A DNA stretch of 33,576 bases from Pseudobowmanella sp964228145 (lineage in GTDB: Bacteria; Pseudomonadota; Gammaproteobacteria; Enterobacterales; Alteromonadaceae), in contig CAXQZJ010000045.1 of assembly GCA_964228145.1 (NCBI GenBank), forward strand, positions 1 to 33,576. The letters are read 5' to 3'. Under the pieces are notes generated by a model. It did no database searches and had not been told where the DNA came from. It saw nothing but the letters and a program-made list of their open reading frames with translations. Within the stretch, counting starts at the first letter, position 1. Every line of letters starts with the position of its first letter. Position numbers and translations under genes: made by a program. Below are positions 24,649 to 32,291 of this stretch, in pieces.

Positions 24649-25302
24649 TACCTGCTGACTGACCTGCTGCGTGAGCATTTGTTTAAACATGACGCCTGCT
24701 TGTAAGCGGTTGATTACCTGTAGCTTTTTAAGTATTGCTGAGACGTGTTGCTTGACCGTGGTTTCCTGTACATTCATTTCATATGCGATTTGCTTATTCA
24801 ACATGCCGTCTGCAACCATGCTCAAAACTTTAAATTGTTGAGGCGTCAAGGTCTCGAGTCTGGCGGCAAACTCCAGATCAGCCTGCTCCGAACAGCCTTC
24901 GATGCGACTGGCAAGATCTTCAGGAAGCCAGGTATCGCCTTCCAAGGCAGCTTTTAGAGCGTGTTGAATCGTATCCAAACCTGCCGACTTGGGAATATAC
25001 CCACACGCTCCGTAATCAATCGCGCGTCGAATAACCCGTGTATCTTCGGTGGCGGATACCATCACAACTTGCACATCGGGGTGATGGGTACGTAATGAGG
25101 ATAATCCCGCTAAGCCATTGTTTCCCGGCATATTGAGATCAAGCAATACCAAGTCTATTTGTGGGTGCGCATCTAATAAAGTGACACATTCGTCAAAATT
25201 ACTGGCTTGGGTAATCTCACAGTGCAAAACACTTTCCACCGCTTGCTTCATCGCACTGCGAAACAATGGATGGTCATCAGCGATCAAAATATGCGTCGTC
25301 AT
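24634..25302 (-). CDS. crbR: CrbR-like LuxR/NarL-family response regulator
   Basis: A 222-residue regulator. The receiver domain (1-120) has IADDHPLF with the acidic pocket, phospho-acceptor Asp55 in LVLLDLNMPG, MVSATED and the Lys in GYIPKSA. The C-terminal LuxR helix-turn-helix (about 150-215) has LTPQQFKVLSMVADGMLNKQ and VQETTVKQHVSAILKKLQV. The sequence is of the CrbR/ErdR/AgmR type, which partners SLC5-fused kinases in acetate and alcohol metabolism. It converges on crbS, with 15 shared bases at the 3' ends, so the pair is not co-transcribed but has linked, mutually antisense ends. The neighbouring receptor gene on the same strand ends upstream in a terminator, so crbR has its own promoter in 25303-25354. 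Confidence 0.88.
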   Translation of the reverse strand: MTTHILIADDHPLFRSAMKQAVESVLHCEITQASNFDECVTLLDAHPQIDLVLLDLNMPGNNGLAGLSSLRTHHPDVQVVMVSATEDTRVIRRAIDYGACGYIPKSAGLDTIQHALKAALEGDTWLPEDLASRIEGCSEQADLEFAARLETLTPQQFKVLSMVADGMLNKQIAYEMNVQETTVKQHVSAILKKLQVINRLQAGVMFKQMLTQQVSQQVSDAG

Positions 25303-25353
25303 AACATTTAATCTCTACCGTGGGAATCGCCAAAGATAACACGCCATATCCCC

Positions 25354-25380
25354 ACAAAAAAGGCGGCTAATCAGCCGCCC
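25354..25380 (-). terminator. Intrinsic terminator of the TonB receptor gene
   Basis: The stem GGCGGCT / AGCCGCC (25362-25368, 25373-25379) has an AATC loop. Read on the minus strand it is followed by TTTTTTGTGG. It lies 20 bases beyond the receptor stop and insulates crbR. Confidence 0.88.
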
Positions 25381-25398
25381 TTCCGTTCATTGCAATGA

Positions 25399-27669
25399 TT
25401 AAAAACGATAACCGACCGTCAAGGATACCGTGCGTGGCGCACCATAATACCCCACTAAGGTGGTATCACCGCCGAAACCTGGCAGGTAATTACCATCGTC
25501 GTCTATCCCGCCGACGAACGAATAGCCTCCAACCATGTATTCTTCATCGGTAATGTTCTTCAGGTGCAAACCGGCGTACCAGTGACCGTCAGTATGCTCC
25601 CAGTTGATGCTGGCGTTAAACATACCGTAACCGTCTTGCGCCAGCGTCTCATTGTCTTCAAAGATAATATAATCATCCCGGTAATAGTATCCGGCATTAA
25701 ACGCATACAAACCGTGATCCGACTCCATGACATAATTAGCCGAAAGCGCGAATGTCATGTCTGGGGTGTTGGATAATCCCACTAATGGTGTAGTGATATT
25801 TTCATCCTGCTCAAGCTCAGCATCCAGATAACCCAATGCCAAATCCAGCGTGAGATCATCACTGACTGCATAGGTAATTTCAGCTTCTATCCCGGTAACC
25901 TCGGATTTTGCGGCATTACCCAGGTTCTGGCCTAATACCGTGGGGTCATTCGGATCCGCTTCGACAACGATGTACTGACGGTCTTTATGATCCAACCAGA
26001 ATAACGTGATATTAGTCCGCAGGTTGGCATTCCAGTCTTTCTTCATGCCGAACTCTACTGAATCCGCTATCTCTGGATCAGCCGCGCGCTCATTGGTACT
26101 TGCCCGAGGGTTGAAGGTGCCGCTTTTGAAGCCTTGTGCGTAGCTGGCAAAGAAGAGTGTATCGGCATCATACTGGTATTCCACGCCCAGACGAGGGGTA
26201 AAACGTGACCAGCTTGCTTGTTTTGGCGCGTCTAACACGCCGTCACCATTGGTATCAGTACCCAACGACTGAGGCACGCCAACTTCTGCGCCACGCTGAT
26301 AGCCATCTACCCAACCGCTGTAGGGGTAAACAGCACCGAGCAAAAAGCCGTAAAATACGCTGGCTTCTTTTTTCTCATCGGTATAGCGCGCGCCTGCAGT
26401 TAGTGACCATTTATCGGTCAGGTCGATACTGGTCTGTACATACGCAGCATAGGATTCACTGTTATTGCATCCAGAGGTTTCAAGGGTGAGTCCCAAGCCA
26501 CCCAGAATTGCATCGAAGATACCGCAAGATTCACTGTCATAGGCGTACAAGCCACCCACCACCGTCATGCCGTCCTGAATATATGACGCTTGTAATTCAT
26601 GGCTGGTGTTCTCGTCATCGTACACCGCTGGCACATCGAACAGGTTAAAGCCGGTGTTATCAAAGTCGATATTCGTTGGCGAATAACTCTCACGCTTGGC
26701 TGCCACATATTTAAGACTTAAATCATCACTTACCGCCCAATCTATGGTCAGGCTCGTGCCCTCCAGTTCAACCTTATTCCAGGTTGGCAAACTGGTGTAA
26801 GAGTCATACACCGAGTCCGGCACAGGTGCCTCTACACCAGGTAAAATACTGGGTAATAATCGGTATCCGCCTTTGGAGTTAGACTCATCTTCCGTCTTGT
26901 CCCAAGCCAGTTTAATAAATACGTCGTCGCTGGCCTGAAACTCGAGACTGAGTCTGGCAGCCCATAAATCCTTGTTGTAGTTCTCGGTATCGCTACCTGC
27001 CGGCGCATCCAGAAATTCACCATAACCATCGCGACTCAGGCTTGCGTAGCCTGCGCCGAGGTAGAGCCTATCTTCAAGAATCGGTAACTGTCCGGTGACC
27101 TTGATATCACGTTGACTGTAACTGCCTAATGTTGCCTGAGCATTAAACTGCGCGTCACCGTCCATAGGCTTAGTCACATACTTTACAGCACCACCAACGG
27201 TGTTTTTGCCGTATAGCGTTCCTTGTGGCCCACGAAGCACTTCAATACGCTCAACATCGAGCAAATCCAGTACCGCCCCTTGTGGCCTGGCGACATAAAC
27301 ATCGTCAACATAGATACCGACTCCGGGCTCATAACCCCATAAAGGATCCTGCTGACCTACTCCCCGAATAAAGGCTGTCAGTGTTGAGTTAGTGCCGCGG
27401 CTGGTCTGTAACGTGGTATTGGGTGAAAACTGCTGAATCTCAGTGATATCTGATATGCCTTTTTCACTCAGCTCCATGGCACCAATTGAGGTCACCGAAA
27501 CCGGTACTTCCTGCAGGCTTTCTGTGGTTTTTCGAGCAGTGACAACGATTTTTTCTAACCCTTTGTCTTCTTCTGCCGCCGCTTGTTGGGCAAACACAGT
27601 GGGAGACGCAATTAATGCACTGCCGACAGCAAGTGCACACAGTGACTTGTTAAACAATTGATTACTCAT
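25399..27669 (-). CDS. TonB-dependent outer-membrane receptor
   Basis: The frame opens at 27708, but the ATG at 27669 has AAGGAA at correct spacing and opens the signal peptide (MSNQLFNKSLCALAVGSALI...TVFAQ), giving 756 residues. A TonB-box-like LEKIVVTARK follows the signal peptide, then the plug (EVPVSVTSIGAMELSEKGIS, FIRGVGQQDP, VDDVYVARPQGAVLDLLDVE, RIEVLRGPQGTLYGKNTVGG). The long barrel ends GAPRTVSLTVGYRF with the terminal Phe. It belongs to the large 'pesticin/FyuA-like' receptor group common in marine bacteria, which takes up siderophores and also many organic oligomers. It is divergent from a permease-hydrolase-depolymerase operon with a shared promoter region. I infer it imports the product of that depolymerase; the ligand is not proven. 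An internal Cys pair (CGIFD...SGCNN) lies in an extracellular loop. Confidence 0.93.
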   Translation of the reverse strand: MSNQLFNKSLCALAVGSALIASPTVFAQQAAAEEDKGLEKIVVTARKTTESLQEVPVSVTSIGAMELSEKGISDITEIQQFSPNTTLQTSRGTNSTLTAFIRGVGQQDPLWGYEPGVGIYVDDVYVARPQGAVLDLLDVERIEVLRGPQGTLYGKNTVGGAVKYVTKPMDGDAQFNAQATLGSYSQRDIKVTGQLPILEDRLYLGAGYASLSRDGYGEFLDAPAGSDTENYNKDLWAARLSLEFQASDDVFIKLAWDKTEDESNSKGGYRLLPSILPGVEAPVPDSVYDSYTSLPTWNKVELEGTSLTIDWAVSDDLSLKYVAAKRESYSPTNIDFDNTGFNLFDVPAVYDDENTSHELQASYIQDGMTVVGGLYAYDSESCGIFDAILGGLGLTLETSGCNNSESYAAYVQTSIDLTDKWSLTAGARYTDEKKEASVFYGFLLGAVYPYSGWVDGYQRGAEVGVPQSLGTDTNGDGVLDAPKQASWSRFTPRLGVEYQYDADTLFFASYAQGFKSGTFNPRASTNERAADPEIADSVEFGMKKDWNANLRTNITLFWLDHKDRQYIVVEADPNDPTVLGQNLGNAAKSEVTGIEAEITYAVSDDLTLDLALGYLDAELEQDENITTPLVGLSNTPDMTFALSANYVMESDHGLYAFNAGYYYRDDYIIFEDNETLAQDGYGMFNASINWEHTDGHWYAGLHLKNITDEEYMVGGYSFVGGIDDDGNYLPGFGGDTTLVGYYGAPRTVSLTVGYRF

Positions 27670-27718
27670 GGCCGTTCCTTTGCTTATAACTAAGCTGTTG
27701 TGATTCATTGTTTTTTTA

Positions 27719-27827
27719 TGCGTAATAACGCAATCTTGTGAATCAACAATACGGCATTTTTACAATTTTTTAACCTGTACTTAAGTACTATATTAAGGGC
27801 CTATGGTCTGTTCTAAAGTGCCACTTT
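27719..27827. promoter_or_regulatory. Palindromes in shared receptor/permease promoter region
   Basis: The 231-base divergent gap (27670-27900) holds three short palindromes: TGCGT-AATA-ACGCA (27719-27732), the perfect 12-mer GTACTTAAGTAC (27777-27788) and AAAGTG-C-CACTTT (27815-27827). Any could be an operator controlling both directions. Which matters is unknown, and no clear -35/-10 pair could be fixed by eye. Confidence 0.4.
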
Positions 27828-27900
27828 GTCATAATTAGATGCTCGCACACTGCCTTTTGAACAAGGCCAGCGTTGCCAAGCAAAACAAAGGATGTAACGG

Positions 27901-29196
27901 ATGCTAAGTATTCTGGGCCTGGTTGGCGGATTATTCTTACTGATTTACCTCACGATCCGGGGAATGAACCTGTTTATCGCCGCCCCCCTGTGCGCATTAA
28001 TCGTCGCACTTGCCAACGGACTACCCATTTTTCTCGGCGAGGTTAATTTTGTTGCGGCCTACATGAACGGTTTTTCTGCATTTATTGCATCCTGGTTTTT
28101 TATGTTTCTGCTTGGCTCACTATTTGGCAAGTTCATGGAAGATAGTGGTGCAGCAGATTCCGTGGCGCGCTGGATTGTCGACAGGCTCGGTATGAAACAT
28201 GCGGTTCTGGCGGTCGTTCTGGCATGCGCCTTACTTACCTATGGTGGTGTGAGCGTATTTGTCGTGGCGTTTTCCGTGTATCCCATGGCGCTGTCACTAT
28301 TTAAAGACGCTAACCTACCGCGCAGATTTATCCCGGCAGCGCTGGCGTTCGGTTCTGTGACCTTTACCATGACTTCAGCTGGTTCACCGGAAATCCAAAA
28401 CTGGATCCCTATTAAGCACCTGGGAACGTCGCCTTATGCAGCATGGGAAGTCAGCCTGGTGGTTGCCGTGTTTATGGCCACCTTTGGTTACTGGTGGTTA
28501 AAGCGCATGATAGGTAAAGCGCTGGCAAATGGTGAACGCTTTGAAGCGCGGCCTGAAGACCCGGATATCCCTGAACGGGATTACCCTCATCCAGTTACCG
28601 GCGTCATCCCTCTGCTTGTGGTTTTGGGCTTATCTTTCTTTTTGCACGACAGTCTGGCCCAATTAGCCCTTATCGTTGCCCTTGGTGGCGGGGTATTAAG
28701 CTTGCTGTTGATTAACCTGCGTCATTTCCACAATCTTTCCAAAGCCATCAACGAGGGTACAACCGGGGCCTTGGTTGCCATTGGTAACACCGCAGCTGTA
28801 GTAGGTTTTGGTGCAGTTGCGAAAAATACTGAAGCCTTTACCTTAGCCGTAGATTTAATGACTTCATTGCCAGGTAATGAACTGATTGGCGCTGCCATTG
28901 CGGTGAGCGTAATTGCCGGACTCACCGGCTCAGCATCCGGCGGGCAGGCAATCGCATTGCCGCTGATTGGACCGCATTACATGGATGCTGGCGTTAACCC
29001 AAATGAATTGCACAGGATTGTGTCAATCTCTTCAGGAGCACTGGACTCATTGCCACACAATGGTTACGTGGTTACCACTATTCGCGCCATCTGTAATGAA
29101 ACCCATCAGCGTGCTTACTGGCCACTAGGTGCGCTAACCGTTGTCGTGCCCTTTATCGGTCTGGCGATGGCTGTTGCACTGTTTATTATTTTTTAA
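27901..29196 (+). CDS. GntP-family permease (probable hydroxy-acid importer)
   Basis: A 431-residue polytopic membrane protein, almost entirely hydrophobic helices. The GntP-family character is seen in LIYLTIRGMNLFIAAPLCAL near the start, FMFLLGSLFGKFMEDSGAAD, LLTYGGVSVFVVAFSVYPMA and the C-terminal GLTGSASGGQAIALPLIGPH with its Gly/Ser re-entrant loop. GntP carriers move gluconate, fructuronate, D-serine, glycerate and 3-hydroxybutyrate with protons. An AAGGA ribosome binding site precedes the ATG. It heads a three-gene operon with two secreted hydrolases, one of the PHB depolymerase family, so 3-hydroxybutyrate or a related acid is the most likely substrate. That assignment is inference from context. 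Confidence 0.88.
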   Translation: MLSILGLVGGLFLLIYLTIRGMNLFIAAPLCALIVALANGLPIFLGEVNFVAAYMNGFSAFIASWFFMFLLGSLFGKFMEDSGAADSVARWIVDRLGMKHAVLAVVLACALLTYGGVSVFVVAFSVYPMALSLFKDANLPRRFIPAALAFGSVTFTMTSAGSPEIQNWIPIKHLGTSPYAAWEVSLVVAVFMATFGYWWLKRMIGKALANGERFEARPEDPDIPERDYPHPVTGVIPLLVVLGLSFFLHDSLAQLALIVALGGGVLSLLLINLRHFHNLSKAINEGTTGALVAIGNTAAVVGFGAVAKNTEAFTLAVDLMTSLPGNELIGAAIAVSVIAGLTGSASGGQAIALPLIGPHYMDAGVNPNELHRIVSISSGALDSLPHNGYVVTTIRAICNETHQRAYWPLGALTVVVPFIGLAMAVALFIIF

Positions 29197-29206
29197 GGGA
29201 TAACCC

Positions 29207-30391
29207 ATGAAGTTGATCATCAGCCTTTCTCTAAGTCTAGGTCTGTGGATTGCAGCGGCCACTGAGGCTGTCGCCGACCAACACATGTTGGTCAGTAAAC
29301 AGGAATTCAGACTGGCTGAATTTACTACCCATGCGGGCGAGAAAATTCATGATTTACGCATTGGTTGGGAGGCCTACGGTAAATTAAATAAAGATAAATC
29401 CAATGTCATACTGATTACCCATTTCTTTACCGGTAGCTCTCACGCCGCCGGTAAATATCATAAGGACGATGCAAGTCCCGGCTATTGGGATACGATTATT
29501 GGTCCGGGAAAAGCCATAGATACCAATCGCTTCTACGTCATAAGCAGTGACACGCTGGTGAACGCCAATGCCCATGATCCTAACGTCATTACCACCGGCC
29601 CGGCCTCTGTTAACCCAACCACCGGAAAACCCTATGGTTTGGACTTTCCGGTTGTCACTGTGCGCGATTTTGTTAACGTCCAAAAAGCCTTGTTGGATTC
29701 GTTGGGTATCGAGCGACTTTATGCAGTAGCTGGACCCTCTATGGGATCGTTTCAGGCAATAGAATGGGCAGCGGCCTATCCGGATAAAGTTGCGCGGGTG
29801 ATTTCTGCGATTGGTAGTGCCCAAACTGATGCCTGGACAACCGTGTCCCTGCATCACTGGGCTATGCCAATCATGTTAGATAAACATTGGAAAAACGGTG
29901 ATTATTACCAATCTTCCCCCCCACGGGACGGGTTAGTCGCATCGTTAATGATGATTACTCAGCAAGCGTTAGAACCGGCATTTTTTAACCAGGTATTGGC
30001 CCACCAACCTTTACAAAGGGATACGCTCGAAAGTGTTGTTGCCGAACACGACATCGTTAGTTGGTTACGTCACCGAGCTGAACAAAGGGCTGATAAAATG
30101 GACGCGAATCACATTTTATACTTAGTTCGCGCATCCCAGGCGTTTACCACAGGTTTTGAGAGTAATCTTGAGCAAGGTCTGAAACGCATCAAAGCCAAAG
30201 TGCTGTTTTTACCCTCTGCAAGAGATATGCTGCTGTTACCTGAAAACATTCATGCCACGCATCAGCAACTGCTCTCCATGGACAAATCGTCAAAGCTACA
30301 GGAACTGTCCGGTGGGCTGGGACATTTGGATGGTGTTGCGGGGATCGCACAACATGCCGACGCCATTCGCCAATTTTTAACCGAAGAGTAA
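29207..30391 (+). CDS. Exported MetX-like alpha/beta hydrolase
   Basis: A 394-residue protein with a signal peptide (MKLIISLSLSLGLWIAAATEAVA). The core follows homoserine O-acetyltransferase (MetX) order: LRIGWEAYGKL, ILITHFFTGSSHA, DTNRFYVISSDTLVNA, then the nucleophile elbow AVAGPSMGSFQAIEWA (Ser178), Asp340 in LPSARDMLLLP and His373 in GGLGHLDGVA. Cytosolic MetX makes methionine precursor from acetyl-CoA, which is unavailable outside the membrane. A secreted version is therefore probably a hydrolase of an ester or amide. Being 10 bases downstream of the permease and 9 bases upstream of the PHB-depolymerase gene, it may cleave hydroxyalkanoate oligomers or dimers. The fold is confident; the substrate is inference. 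Confidence 0.85.
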   Translation: MKLIISLSLSLGLWIAAATEAVADQHMLVSKQEFRLAEFTTHAGEKIHDLRIGWEAYGKLNKDKSNVILITHFFTGSSHAAGKYHKDDASPGYWDTIIGPGKAIDTNRFYVISSDTLVNANAHDPNVITTGPASVNPTTGKPYGLDFPVVTVRDFVNVQKALLDSLGIERLYAVAGPSMGSFQAIEWAAAYPDKVARVISAIGSAQTDAWTTVSLHHWAMPIMLDKHWKNGDYYQSSPPRDGLVASLMMITQQALEPAFFNQVLAHQPLQRDTLESVVAEHDIVSWLRHRAEQRADKMDANHILYLVRASQAFTTGFESNLEQGLKRIKAKVLFLPSARDMLLLPENIHATHQQLLSMDKSSKLQELSGGLGHLDGVAGIAQHADAIRQFLTEE

Positions 30392-30400
30392 GGACAGACA

Positions 30401-31381
30401 ATGAAACAGCTCGTACTTTCTACTTTGCTTTTAGCCAGCCTGCCGGGTCTGGCACAGCTACCTTCTCTGACCCTGGATAAGCAGAAGATTACCGTGTCTG
30501 GTTTGTCTTCTGGTGGCTACATGGCCGCGCAGTTATTGGTTGCACACTCAGATAGAGTCCAAGGAGCAGGGATTATCGCCGCCGGGCCCGTTTACTGTGC
30601 TGAAAATAGTTTGATGACGGCATTAGACCACTGCGTGAATAAGACCGATTCGCCAATCCCCATTGATGCGCTGGTGGATACGGTAAGGGATTGGGCTGAG
30701 CAGCAAAAAATCGCCCCCCTGGAGCATTTGGAAAAGGCCAAAGTGTGGTTGTTCCACGGTACTCTCGACCAGCGGGTGATTGCGCCGGTTACCAACGCTT
30801 TGGCCACGCAATTACAACGCTTGGCACCGACCATGGATATCACCTTTATTGATGATATGCCGGCTAACCATGGGTTTCCAACCAAGGGAAATGGTAGCGA
30901 GTGTGGTATCAGCGAGGCGCCCTTTATCGCTGATTGTGATTTCAATGGCGCTGAGCATATGATGTCGACATTGGTCACGTCCAGTCAGCCGTCTGCTAAA
31001 CAAGCTAGCGGTCAGCTATACACTTTTAGTCAGCAGGATTTGAGTCAGTCGGAGCTTCCCGGGATGGCTGACGACGGTTACCTTTATGTGCCTGCAACTT
31101 GTCAGCAAGGGCAAACCTGCAAGGTCCATATCAGCTTGCATGGCTGTAACCAGTTTGCGGAGGCAGATAACATTGGAAAGGCCTACGTGACACTCACCGG
31201 GCTAAACGAGTGGGCCGACAATAACAAAACTGTGGTGTTGTACCCACAGACGAAGGCATCGAATATCATGCCATTTAATCCACAGGGCTGCTGGGATTGG
31301 TGGGGTTACACCGGGGAGGAGTATGCTACCCAGAGTGGTCAGCAAATTAGGGCCATCATGGCGATGCTGAATAATTTGTAA
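30401..31381 (+). CDS. Secreted PHB depolymerase-family esterase (type II, permuted)
   Basis: A 326-residue protein with an 18-residue signal peptide ending GLA-QL. The lipase box GLSSGGYM puts the nucleophile at Ser36, very close to the mature N-terminus. Asp123 in LFHGTLDQRV and His157 in PANHGFPT complete a triad. That layout follows the circularly permuted type II depolymerase of Penicillium funiculosum (Ser39, Asp121, His155), not the usual type I order where Ser is deep in the chain. The C-terminal part carries the PHB-depolymerase/esterase features YLYVPATCQQGQTCKVHISL, HGCNQ and GCWDWWGYTG, with several likely disulphides. No separate substrate-binding domain is attached, so soluble oligomers or amorphous polymer are plausible substrates. 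It is the last gene of the permease operon. Confidence 0.9.
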   Translation: MKQLVLSTLLLASLPGLAQLPSLTLDKQKITVSGLSSGGYMAAQLLVAHSDRVQGAGIIAAGPVYCAENSLMTALDHCVNKTDSPIPIDALVDTVRDWAEQQKIAPLEHLEKAKVWLFHGTLDQRVIAPVTNALATQLQRLAPTMDITFIDDMPANHGFPTKGNGSECGISEAPFIADCDFNGAEHMMSTLVTSSQPSAKQASGQLYTFSQQDLSQSELPGMADDGYLYVPATCQQGQTCKVHISLHGCNQFAEADNIGKAYVTLTGLNEWADNNKTVVLYPQTKASNIMPFNPQGCWDWWGYTGEEYATQSGQQIRAIMAMLNNL

Positions 31382-31428
31382 GCTGAATGCAGATTGAGAA
31401 ATTGATCGGGAATAATCTGATGGAGCGT

Positions 31429-31456
31429 AACCTGGGGTATTACTCATTCCCAGGTT
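31429..31456 (+). promoter_or_regulatory. Hairpin just upstream of metallopeptidase start
   Basis: The perfect 8-bp arms AACCTGGG (31429-31436) and CCCAGGTT (31449-31456) end 6 bases before the ATG at 31463. The only ribosome-binding-like bases (AGGTTGA, from 31452) lie mostly in the 3' arm, so folding would hide them. There is no T-tract, so a terminator of the upstream operon is less likely. Confidence 0.45.
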
Positions 31457-31462
31457 GAAAAT

Positions 31463-32266
31463 ATGCGCCATGTTATCCTCGCCCTGTTACTTGTGGTTGC
31501 ATCAGATAGCACAGCCCAGCCGCTAACAATTAACTTCAAAGCTTCGTTCACGTCTGCCCAACAACACATGCTCCGAAACTGGGTCAATCAGGGCGTATCG
31601 GCGACCACTGACGTTGTCGGCGAGTTGCCGTTTACCTTGCATGTTGACATCTATTACCGCCAGGGCGAGGAACCAGTGCCTTGGGCTCATACCCGAAAAG
31701 GCCAGCGTAAATCGGTTCATCTCTATGTAAATCCGCGTTATTCGGCTAAAGAATTTAAAATAGATTGGACGCTATATCACGAACTCAGCCATATGGCTTT
31801 GCCTTATCTGGGAGAGCAACAACGCTGGTTGGCAGAGGGATTTGCCAGTTTTATGCAGTATCAATTGATGGCACATCAGGGGGTGCTTAATCAGGCACCA
31901 AATCAACTCTATCGCCAGCGTTTAGCTCAATACCGTGACCACTATGGGTCTCAAAGTGCACAGAGAACCGCTCAACAGCTTATTAACCAGCGACTGTACC
32001 CGCCGGCTTACTGGCTGGGCGCAAGCCTGTTTGCCGATATTGACCAGCAGTTAAAGCGATTGAACACCCGTGTTAGCGATATTATCCGACGCTACATTCA
32101 CTGTTGTCTGCGGGCGGACGTCACCGCTGAGGAATTATTTCATCAACTTGATAGATTGGCGCCTGCTGCCGTTTTTAGCTCAACCCTTGCGCGCTACCAA
32201 CAACAAAACGCTAACGAGATCGCCACCACTTTTCTTCGCCGATATAACGAGACTTTACAGCAATAA
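31463..32266 (+). CDS. Secreted HExxH zinc metallopeptidase-like protein
   Basis: A 267-residue protein with a signal peptide (MRHVILALLLVVASDSTAQ). The zinc motif YHELSHMALPY gives His106, Glu107 and His110. A downstream WLAEGFASFMQYQ supplies Glu125 as third ligand, 15 residues after the second His. The combination HExxH...EG(F/W)A is that of gluzincin (clan MA-E) peptidases. The spacing is shorter than the 18 intervening residues of M1 aminopeptidases. No other domain is attached. The region 20-100 is a beta-rich prodomain-like or structural part. The exact family was not identified. A hairpin immediately before the start may control translation, and a bidirectional terminator follows. Confidence 0.8.
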   Translation: MRHVILALLLVVASDSTAQPLTINFKASFTSAQQHMLRNWVNQGVSATTDVVGELPFTLHVDIYYRQGEEPVPWAHTRKGQRKSVHLYVNPRYSAKEFKIDWTLYHELSHMALPYLGEQQRWLAEGFASFMQYQLMAHQGVLNQAPNQLYRQRLAQYRDHYGSQSAQRTAQQLINQRLYPPAYWLGASLFADIDQQLKRLNTRVSDIIRRYIHCCLRADVTAEELFHQLDRLAPAAVFSSTLARYQQQNANEIATTFLRRYNETLQQ

Positions 32267-32291
32267 AAAAGGCGCCTCAGCGCCTCTTTTT
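32265..32291. terminator. Bidirectional intrinsic terminator
   Basis: The stem AGGCGC / GCGCCT (32270-32275, 32280-32285) has a CTCA loop. It is flanked by AAAAA on the left and CTTTTTAA on the right, so it works in both directions. It lies between the metallopeptidase stop (32266) and the convergent Ig-repeat gene, whose stop codon (32290-32292) is just beyond the T-tract. Confidence 0.9.

Noticed and set aside
27815..27835. Sigma-54 -24/-12 promoter on the minus strand (TGGCAC present)
   Set aside because: No TTGC-type -12 element occurs at the required spacing after TGGCAC.
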